From Flavobacteriales bacterium (GTDB lineage Bacteria > Bacteroidota > Bacteroidia > Flavobacteriales_F > PHOS-HE28), in assembly GCA_020635725.1 (NCBI GenBank), contig JACJZF010000003.1, positions 62,001-126,000 of the forward strand: a DNA stretch of 64,000 bases. Reading direction: 5' to 3'. Each line of letters begins with the position of its first letter. The stretch's first letter is position 1. Below are positions 57,834-64,000 of the stretch, in pieces. The position numbers were made by a program, and so were the translations under genes. Under the pieces are notes generated by a model. It worked only from the letters and a program-made list of their open reading frames with translations, made no database searches and was not told where the DNA came from.

Positions 57834-59168
57834 ATGAGAACAGCATTACTCAGCCTTGCGCTCCTGGCCGCCACCGGCCTCAGCGCGCAGTTCACCAGCG
57901 GATTCGAGACCTGGAACGACACGCTGCCCACCGATTGGTACGGCAGCAAGTCGAACATCCTCGACGACAGCGTGACCCAGGTGACCACCAACGTGCATGG
58001 CGGCGCCTATGCCGTGCGCCTGCAGAACAGCGGCACCGCGCACAAGCGCTTCACCACCCAGCCCTTGCCTGTGGCTTCCGGCTCCATCTACACGATCAGC
58101 TTCTGGGTGCGCGGCACCGGCAGCATCCGTACCGGCCTGTTCGACAATCGCCCCGGTGGCAGCTCGGGCTACGCGCCTTACAACGCCTATTACGTGAGCT
58201 CCGGGGACACCTGGACCGAGGTTACGCAGCAGGTGGCAGCGGCCAACGACTGGCCCACCGGCGAGTTCATCCTCTCGGTGATGCAGACCAGTGGCCCGGA
58301 GCACTTGGTGATCGACGATGTCACCATCATGGGTGGAGGAACGGCCACGGAAGCCAGCATCTACGAGATCCAGTACACCACCGATGCCAGCGGCAACTCG
58401 CCCATGGCCGGTCAGATCGTGTCCACCGGAGGCATCGTCACCGCCGTGGATACGATCGGTGCCGATACCTATTTCATCCAGAACGGACAGGGGCCTTGGC
58501 GCGGCATCTGGGTGAACGATGGCAACCATGCGGTCGCCTTGGGCGATAGCGTGGTGGTCGCCGGGAGCGTGGAGGAGTATTTCCTGATGACCCGCCTAAA
58601 CACCGTGACCTCATTCGAGCTGGTGAGCAGCGGCAACACCGTGCCCACGCCCGAAGTGCTCACGCCCAACCAGGCGCAGGAGGAGCAGTGGGAGAGCGTG
58701 CTCGTGAAGGTGATGGACATCGGCTGCGTGAGCGCGCCGAACCAGTTCAACGAATGGCCCGCCTGGAGCACCACGGCCGGCATGATCGTGGTGAACGACC
58801 TCTGCTACGCCTTCACTCCGGTGATCGGCTCCTTCTACACCATCACCGGCGTGCTCGACTACAGCTTCGATGAGCGGAAGCTCGAGCCGCGCTTCATGGC
58901 CGATATCGAGGTGGGCAGCGGCGTGGCCGATCTGCACCGCGTGGAGGTGGCCGTGCGCCCCAACCCCGCGAGCGATGTGCTCTATGTGGACGGACTGAAC
59001 GGCACCCGTGCCGCGTATGAGCTGCGCGATGCCAGCGGTCGCCTCGCCATGGCGGGCAACCTGTCCCAGGGCGTGCTGCCGGTGGCCGAGCTGCGCAACG
59101 GCGTTTACACCCTCATCCTGCGCGATGCCATCAGCATCCGTCAGGCTCGGGTGATGGTGCAGCACTGA
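57834..59168 (+). CDS. secreted OB-fold protein with type A T9SS sorting domain
   Basis: A 444-residue exported protein: signal peptide MRTALLSLALLAATGLSAQ, then a carbohydrate-binding-like jelly roll at about 20-165 (FETWNDTLPTDWYGSKSN, PLPVASGSIYTISFWVRG), an OB-type domain at about 170-340 (IYEIQYTTDASGNSPMAGQ, ADTYFIQNGQGPWRGIWVN), similar to the N-terminal part of secreted ExeM-type nucleases, and a type A sorting domain at about 370-444 (VAVRPNPASDVLYV, GVYTLILRD). The nuclease domain itself is absent. It starts 25 bp after the DUF5689 gene and closes the operon, followed by a 16-bp stem hairpin. Confidence 0.82.
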   Translation: MRTALLSLALLAATGLSAQFTSGFETWNDTLPTDWYGSKSNILDDSVTQVTTNVHGGAYAVRLQNSGTAHKRFTTQPLPVASGSIYTISFWVRGTGSIRTGLFDNRPGGSSGYAPYNAYYVSSGDTWTEVTQQVAAANDWPTGEFILSVMQTSGPEHLVIDDVTIMGGGTATEASIYEIQYTTDASGNSPMAGQIVSTGGIVTAVDTIGADTYFIQNGQGPWRGIWVNDGNHAVALGDSVVVAGSVEEYFLMTRLNTVTSFELVSSGNTVPTPEVLTPNQAQEEQWESVLVKVMDIGCVSAPNQFNEWPAWSTTAGMIVVNDLCYAFTPVIGSFYTITGVLDYSFDERKLEPRFMADIEVGSGVADLHRVEVAVRPNPASDVLYVDGLNGTRAAYELRDASGRLAMAGNLSQGVLPVAELRNGVYTLILRDAISIRQARVMVQH

Positions 59169-59183
59169 TTTTCAGCGACACGA

Positions 59184-59218
59184 GTGAGCGCCCCGCCGGT
59201 TTCCGGCGGGGCGCTCAC
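59184..59218. terminator. perfect 16-bp hairpin after the TonB operon
   Basis: GTGAGCGCCCCGCCGG (59184-59199) pairs with its perfect complement at 59203-59218 over a 3-nt TTT loop. No U tract follows on the plus strand, so it may stop transcription through strength alone or protect the 3' end. Confidence 0.6.
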
Positions 59219-59276
59219 GTTCAAGACCTGTTGAAAACTTGAAGTCGGCACGCTGGGTCGGGCCCTGGGTACGGGT

Positions 59277-59284
59277 ACCTTGCC
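59277..59284 (+). promoter_or_regulatory. -7-like box TACCTTGC upstream of the DUF5679 gene
   Basis: The same element as at 27107 and 41455, but 27 nt before ATG 59312. Confidence 0.25.
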
Positions 59285-59311
59285 GACACGTTAACCAAAT
59301 CCCGAACGACC

Positions 59312-59461
59312 ATGCCAGCTGTTGAAGCCTATTGCGTGAAGTGCAAAGCGAAGCGCGAGATGAAGGATGCCAAGCAAGTGGAAATGGCGAACGGCCGGAA
59401 AGCGATGAAGGGTACCTGCCCGACTTGCGGAACCGGGATGTTCAAGATCATGGGCAAGTAG
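59312..59461 (+). CDS. DUF5679 zinc-ribbon-like small protein
   Basis: A 49-residue protein. The two knuckles YCVKCKAKR (residues 7-15) and GTCPTCGTGMF (about 35-45) give a CxxC...CxxC zinc-ribbon pattern, and the spacer KDAKQVEMANGRKAMK matches the DUF5679 family known from several bacterial phyla and archaea. Size is normal for the family. Function unknown; a nucleic-acid-binding role is often assumed. It stands alone between the TonB operon hairpin and cysQ, with its own bulged hairpin after the stop. Confidence 0.82.
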   Translation: MPAVEAYCVKCKAKREMKDAKQVEMANGRKAMKGTCPTCGTGMFKIMGK

Positions 59462-59489
59462 CCCGATCAACACGAGGCTCTTCGCGTAA

Positions 59490-59515
59490 GGCCCGCTTCC
59501 GCTCGAAGCGGGGCC
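59490..59515 (+). terminator. bulged hairpin after the DUF5679 gene
   Basis: GGCCCGCTTC (59490-59499) pairs with GAAGCGGGGCC (59505-59515) with one bulged base and a 5-nt loop. It ends 11 bp before the cysQ -7 box. Confidence 0.55.
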
Positions 59516-59526
59516 CTTGGTGCCGG

Positions 59527-59534
59527 TACTTTTG
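59527..59534 (+). promoter_or_regulatory. -7 box TACTTTTG, 5 nt before cysQ ATG
   Basis: An exact TAnnTTTG match ending 5 nt upstream of ATG 59540. It would start the cysQ-gmd-fcl unit as a leaderless mRNA. Confidence 0.5.
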
Positions 59535-59539
59535 GCCGC

Positions 59540-60370
<831 letters not shown>

Positions 60371-60406
60371 CACCAAACAGGCGCCGCGGGCAGCGGCGCG
60401 CGAACA

Positions 60407-61525
60407 ATGGCAAAGAAGAAAGGAACATCGAAGACCAAGCGGAAGGTGGCCCTGATCACCGGCGTCACCGGCCAGGATGGCGCGTACCTCAGCGAGCTCC
60501 TGCTCAACAAAGGCTACGAGGTGCATGGCGTGAAGCGCCGCAGTTCCTTGTTCAACACGGATCGCATCGATCACCTGTACCACGATATGCACGAGAAGGG
60601 CCGTCCCTTCCACCTGCACTACGGCGACCTCACCGACAGTGTCAACTGCCTGCGATTGGTGCAGCAGATCCAGCCGGACGAGATCTACAACCTCGCCGCG
60701 ATGAGCCATGTGCACGTGAGCTTCGAGATGCCCGAGTACACCGCCAATGCCGATGGCATCGGCACGCTGCGCTTCCTGGAGGCCATCCGCATCCTGGGCC
60801 TCGAGAAGAAAACCAAATTCTACCAGGCTTCCACCTCCGAGCTGTATGGCGGCGTGCGTCCGCATGCGCAGAACGAGGAAACCCCCATGCACCCTCGGAG
60901 CCCCTACGGCGTGGCCAAGCTGTATGGCTTCTGGATCACCAAGAACTACCGCGAGAGCTACGGCATCTTCGCCTGCAACGGCATCCTCTTCAACCACGAG
61001 AGCCCCTTGCGCGGCGAGACCTTCGTCACCCGCAAGATCACGCGCGCCGCGGCCAAGATCAAATTGGGTCTGCAGGACACGCTCTACCTCGGCAACCTCG
61101 ACGCCAAGCGCGACTGGGGCCATGCCAAGGACTACGTGGAAGGCATGTGGCTGATGCTGCAAGCCAAGAAGCCCGATGACTTCGTCCTCGCCACGGGCAA
61201 GACCTACACCGTGCGCCACTTCGTGGACCTGGCCTTCGGCGAGGTGGGCATCAAGCTCGTATGGAAGGGCAAGGGCGGTAACGAGAAGGGCTACGACAAG
61301 AAGACGGGCAAGGTGCTCGTGGCCATCGACCCGCGCTACTACCGACCGGCCGAAGTGGATCACCTCGAGGGCGATCCCCGAAAGGCCATGCGCGAGCTCG
61401 GCTGGAAGCACAAGTACGACCTGAAGGCCCTGGTGAAGGAGATGATGGCCAGCGACCTGGCGCTCTTCAAGCGCGATGTGTACCTGAAGAAGGGAGGTCA
61501 CAAGATCCTGCACCAGGAGGAGTGA
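60407..61525 (+). CDS. gmd: GDP-mannose 4,6-dehydratase
   Basis: A 372-residue extended SDR enzyme, the first step from GDP-mannose to GDP-L-fucose. NAD(P)-binding ALITGVTGQDGAYLSELLL lies near residue 12, after a basic N-terminal stretch; KRRSSLFNTDRID is typical of Gmd. The active site is STSELYGGVRP plus SPYGVAKLYGFW (Tyr, Lys), and NHESPLRGETFVTRKITRA completes the signature. The pathway partner fcl follows 110 bp later. GDP-mannose is also the donor used by the mannose synthase at 44132. Confidence 0.97.
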   Translation: MAKKKGTSKTKRKVALITGVTGQDGAYLSELLLNKGYEVHGVKRRSSLFNTDRIDHLYHDMHEKGRPFHLHYGDLTDSVNCLRLVQQIQPDEIYNLAAMSHVHVSFEMPEYTANADGIGTLRFLEAIRILGLEKKTKFYQASTSELYGGVRPHAQNEETPMHPRSPYGVAKLYGFWITKNYRESYGIFACNGILFNHESPLRGETFVTRKITRAAAKIKLGLQDTLYLGNLDAKRDWGHAKDYVEGMWLMLQAKKPDDFVLATGKTYTVRHFVDLAFGEVGIKLVWKGKGGNEKGYDKKTGKVLVAIDPRYYRPAEVDHLEGDPRKAMRELGWKHKYDLKALVKEMMASDLALFKRDVYLKKGGHKILHQEE

Positions 61526-61606
61526 TCGCGCTCGCGATCATTCCGTAGGGGCGGAGGACGTTCCGCCCGTGAGTGCGGGAAAATTGCGATCCCGGGTCTA
61601 GCCCGG
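61523..61606. repeat. intergenic palindromes between gmd and fcl
   Basis: Three dyads in 84 bp: TGATCGCG-CT-CGCGATCA at 61523-61540, overlapping the gmd stop; GGGCGGA/TCCGCCC at 61549-61568; and the CCCGGGTCTAGCCCGG core at 61591-61606 shared with 25061-25079. Confidence 0.6.
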
Positions 61607-61635
61607 AGTGACAACGCCAACGAACGAACGCATCC

Positions 61636-62574
61636 ATGAACAAGCAAGACAAGATCTACGTCGCCGGCCACCGCGGCATGGTGGGCAGTGCCATCGTGCG
61701 CAAGCTGCAGGCCGAGGGCTTCGCGAACATCGTCACGCGCACCAGCAAGGAGCTCGACCTGAAGGATCAGCAGGCCGTGCGCGACTTCTTCGCGCAGGAG
61801 AAGCCCGCTCACGTATTCCTCGCCGCGGCCAAGGTGGGCGGCATCCACGCCAACAACGTGTACCGCGCGCAGTTCCTCTACGAGAACCTGATGATCGAGA
61901 GCAACATCATTCACTCGGCGTACGAGAACGGGGTGAAGAAGCTGCTCTTCCTGGGGTCCTCATGCATCTACCCCAAGATGGCGCCCCAGCCGCTGAAGGA
62001 GGAGAGCCTGCTCACCGGACTGCTGGAGCAGACCAACGAGCCGTACGCCATTGCCAAGATCGCGGGCATCAAGCTGGCCGAGAGCTACCGCCGCCAGTAC
62101 GGGTGCAACTACATCAGCGCGATGCCCACCAACCTGTACGGGCCCAACGACAACTACGACCTCAACAACAGCCACGTGCTGCCCGCGCTCATCCGCAAGT
62201 TCCACACCGCCAAGGTGACGGGCGCGCCGAGCGTCGAGGTCTGGGGCACCGGCTCGCCCATGCGCGAATTCCTGCATGTGGATGACCTGGCCGACGCCTG
62301 CTTCTTCCTCATGGAGAACTACGATGAGGAGATGTTCGTGAACATCGGCACCGGCGAGGATCTCACCATCAAGGCACTGGCCGAGATGATCAAGGAGATC
62401 GTGGGCTATACCGGCGAGCTCAAGTGGAACACGGAGAAGCCGGACGGCACCCCGCGCAAGCTCATGGACGTCTCCCGCTTGCACAACCTGGGTTGGAAGC
62501 ACCGCATCGGCCTTCGCGAGGGCATCGCCGCGGTGTACGCCGAATTCGCCAAGAGCGAGTTGGCCAAGGCCTGA
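61636..62574 (+). CDS. fcl: GDP-L-fucose synthase
   Basis: A 312-residue SDR epimerase/reductase that converts GDP-4-keto-6-deoxymannose to GDP-L-fucose. Cofactor motif IYVAGHRGMVGSAIVRKL is at the N-terminus, LFLGSSCIYPKMAPQP carries the catalytic Ser, and NEPYAIAKIAGIKL the Tyr-Lys pair; AMPTNLYGPNDNYDL and REFLHVDDLADAC complete the signature. It works directly after gmd. A terminator follows at 62598. Confidence 0.97.
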   Translation: MNKQDKIYVAGHRGMVGSAIVRKLQAEGFANIVTRTSKELDLKDQQAVRDFFAQEKPAHVFLAAAKVGGIHANNVYRAQFLYENLMIESNIIHSAYENGVKKLLFLGSSCIYPKMAPQPLKEESLLTGLLEQTNEPYAIAKIAGIKLAESYRRQYGCNYISAMPTNLYGPNDNYDLNNSHVLPALIRKFHTAKVTGAPSVEVWGTGSPMREFLHVDDLADACFFLMENYDEEMFVNIGTGEDLTIKALAEMIKEIVGYTGELKWNTEKPDGTPRKLMDVSRLHNLGWKHRIGLREGIAAVYAEFAKSELAKA

Positions 62575-62597
62575 AGCATCAGGCCGAGGCTATTCGA

Positions 62598-62624
62598 CGA
62601 AGCCCCGGACCGCCCGGGGCTTCG
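62598..62624 (+). terminator. terminator after fcl
   Basis: An 11-bp perfect stem CGAAGCCCCGG / CCGGGGCTTCG (62598-62608 with 62614-62624), 5-nt loop, followed by CTATTTCGG, only weakly T-rich. Confidence 0.6.
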
Positions 62625-62639
62625 CTATTTCGGCTTCTC

Positions 62640-62647
62640 TACCTTCG
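62640..62647 (+). promoter_or_regulatory. -7-like box TACCTTCG before the Wzi-like gene
   Basis: A 7/8 match 12 nt upstream of ATG 62660, just after the fcl terminator. Confidence 0.35.
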
Positions 62648-62659
62648 GCGGCCTTCCCC

Positions 62660-64000
62660 ATGCTGCCCCGTTGGTCCGTCCTGTTCGCGCTGCTGAGCGT
62701 GGCGCATCTCATCGCGCAACAGAACGACATTCCACTCCAGCGCGATTTCTACATCGACGTGGAGCGGAACGCCGCGCGCCTCGATACCGTGGTGCATACA
62801 GGCCTGAAGCCCGTGATGCAGCGTAGAGCCGACCTCACCAACGTGATGGGGCACCGCGTGGACAACGAGAAGTATTACTACTGGCTCACGCTGAAGCTCT
62901 TTAAGGAGCATTTCCTCGTGGTGGATGAGGGCGACTTCCACCTCACCGTGGATCCGCTCTTCCACCAGGAATACGGCTTCGACCTGGGCGACCAGACCAG
63001 CTACGTGGACACCACGCGGCTCTACTTCAACACGCGCGGCTTCTGGGTGGCCGGCGACATCGGCAAGCGCCTCTCGTTCCAGACCATGGTGCATGAGAGC
63101 CGCGGCGCGCTGCCCCAGTTTCTCTTCCGGCAGGTCTTCGCCACAGACGCGCTCTCGGGTCAGGGCCGGGTGAAGTACTTCGATGGCCGCAAAGTGGACT
63201 TCGGCTGGTCGCAGGCCACGGTCTCCTACGCCGCCACCGATTGGCTCAATGTGCAGGTGGGGCATGGCAAGCACTTCGTGGGTCACGGCTACCGCAGCGT
63301 GCTGCTGAGCGATCATGCGCCGCCGGCCCCATACCTCCAGCTCAGCGCGCTGAGCCGCAACCGGCGCTGGCAATACACCACCTGGCATGCCAAGCTCTTG
63401 CACGGCGTGACCAAGGATGACCGCTTGCCTGCCGGGGAGAGCAGCGAGTCTCTCTTCTATTGGATGCGCGCGCGCTTCAATCACCTTTCGGTCAATCTGG
63501 GCAGAGCGCAGCTCGGGCTCTTCGAAGCCACGCTGTTCCGCAACATCGATTCCGATGGCGTGCGGCCGTTCAACGCCATGGAGCTGAACCCGATCATCGG
63601 CGCCAATACGCTCGTCTTCGGCTTGGGCAAGGGAAACAAGTGCCTGGTGGGCGCCGATCTGCGCGTGAAGCTCACGGACAAGGCCTACGTGTACGGCCAG
63701 TACGCCACGGATGCGCCCGGGCGCATGGCCTGGCAGGCGGGTGCGCGGCTCTTCGATGTGCTGCGAAAGGACCTGCACCTGCAGGTGGAGTACAATGCCG
63801 CCACGCCGTTCATGTACATGAGCACTCCCGCGCAGCAGTCCTACCAGCATGAGGGTCTCGCGCTGGCCCACCCCTTGGGTACTGCCTTCACGGAGCTTGT
63901 GGGCATCGCCGATGCGGGCTTCGGCCGTTTCGCGGTGCAGCTGAAGGCGAACCTGGCCAGCTACGAGCAGGAGCCATCCGCCGCGTACAACCACGGCACC
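62660..64000 (+). CDS. capsule assembly Wzi-like outer-membrane protein, truncated by the window end
   Basis: 447 codons with no stop before the window ends. A signal peptide ends near residue 20 (AHLIAQ). The body is beta-strand-rich with the Wzi family pattern: FHLTVDPLFHQEYGFDLGD, GFWVAGDIGKRLSFQTMVHES, VSYAATDWLNVQVGHGKHFVGHGYRSVLLSDHAPP and repeated barrel strands. E. coli Wzi is a lectin-like barrel that anchors capsule; the Bacteroidota relatives of about 500-550 residues are thought to be related outer-membrane proteins. The link to gmd/fcl, which make a capsule sugar donor, supports a glycan role. Confidence 0.8.
   Translation, partial: MLPRWSVLFALLSVAHLIAQQNDIPLQRDFYIDVERNAARLDTVVHTGLKPVMQRRADLTNVMGHRVDNEKYYYWLTLKLFKEHFLVVDEGDFHLTVDPLFHQEYGFDLGDQTSYVDTTRLYFNTRGFWVAGDIGKRLSFQTMVHESRGALPQFLFRQVFATDALSGQGRVKYFDGRKVDFGWSQATVSYAATDWLNVQVGHGKHFVGHGYRSVLLSDHAPPAPYLQLSALSRNRRWQYTTWHAKLLHGVTKDDRLPAGESSESLFYWMRARFNHLSVNLGRAQLGLFEATLFRNIDSDGVRPFNAMELNPIIGANTLVFGLGKGNKCLVGADLRVKLTDKAYVYGQYATDAPGRMAWQAGARLFDVLRKDLHLQVEYNAATPFMYMSTPAQQSYQHEGLALAHPLGTAFTELVGIADAGFGRFAVQLKANLASYEQEPSAAYNHGT

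Overview
The window is GC-rich DNA (about 60% or more by eye) from a member of the Bacteroidota, most likely an uncultured high-GC Flavobacteriales-type bacterium. The lineage call is inference. It rests on type IX secretion (T9SS) sorting domains of both kinds, four gliding-motility-associated C-terminal (CHU_C) proteins, a PorP/SprF protein, a PorE-like OmpA protein, a SusC-like TonB receptor, DUF4296 and DUF5689 lipoproteins, almost no Shine-Dalgarno sequences, and promoters resembling the Bacteroidota -7 box TAnnTTTG. No tRNA, rRNA, CRISPR array, transposase or prophage was recognised. Layout: 1-8.8 kb holds secreted proteins: two CHU_C adhesins (317-3271 and 3287-5206), a small SpoIIAA-like cytoplasmic protein, a T9SS cargo, a YHYH-domain cargo and a Trp-rich secreted protein. 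8.8-10.3 kb is a BlaI/BlaR-like (M56 peptidase) regulatory pair with a candidate operator. 10.8-23.7 kb is a surface-secretion cassette: a 3257-residue adhesin with 31 Ig-like repeats, then PorP/SprF, then a PorE-like TPR/propeller/OmpA protein, closed by a terminator. 23.9-34 kb is mostly housekeeping: a micro-membrane protein, a DUF937-like protein, an alkyltransferase-like repair protein, TrmB, a glycosyltransferase, a secreted nuclease, a PhoR-like kinase, a Na/Pi symporter, a LuxE-like enzyme and TyrS. 34.1-41.3 kb carries T9SS cargo genes on the minus strand: a 1737-residue beta-helix protein behind a G9 tract, a translationally coupled 512-residue protein, and an orphan sorting-domain remnant. 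41.5-44.9 kb has an epimerase, a DUF4296 lipoprotein, dihydroorotase and polyprenol-phosphate mannose synthase. 44.9-53.7 kb is a second giant CHU_C protein (2950 residues, 29 repeats) with two blocks of nearly identical 474-bp units. 54.0-59.2 kb is a TonB receptor / DUF5689 lipoprotein / T9SS cargo operon. 59.3-64 kb has DUF5679, CysQ, Gmd, Fcl and a Wzi-like capsule protein cut by the window end. The genes point to a cell that invests heavily in surface display: at least eight putative T9SS substrates, the outer-membrane pieces that help export or anchor them, and GDP-fucose and polyprenol-mannose genes for glycans. Three features may generate surface variation: a G9 tract upstream of the beta-helix protein, an in-frame heptamer repeat in a sorting domain, and the 474-bp repeats in the giant adhesin. 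The most general observation is that about ten genes have a TAnnTTnG-like box only 4-7 nt before the start codon, which suggests leaderless transcription.
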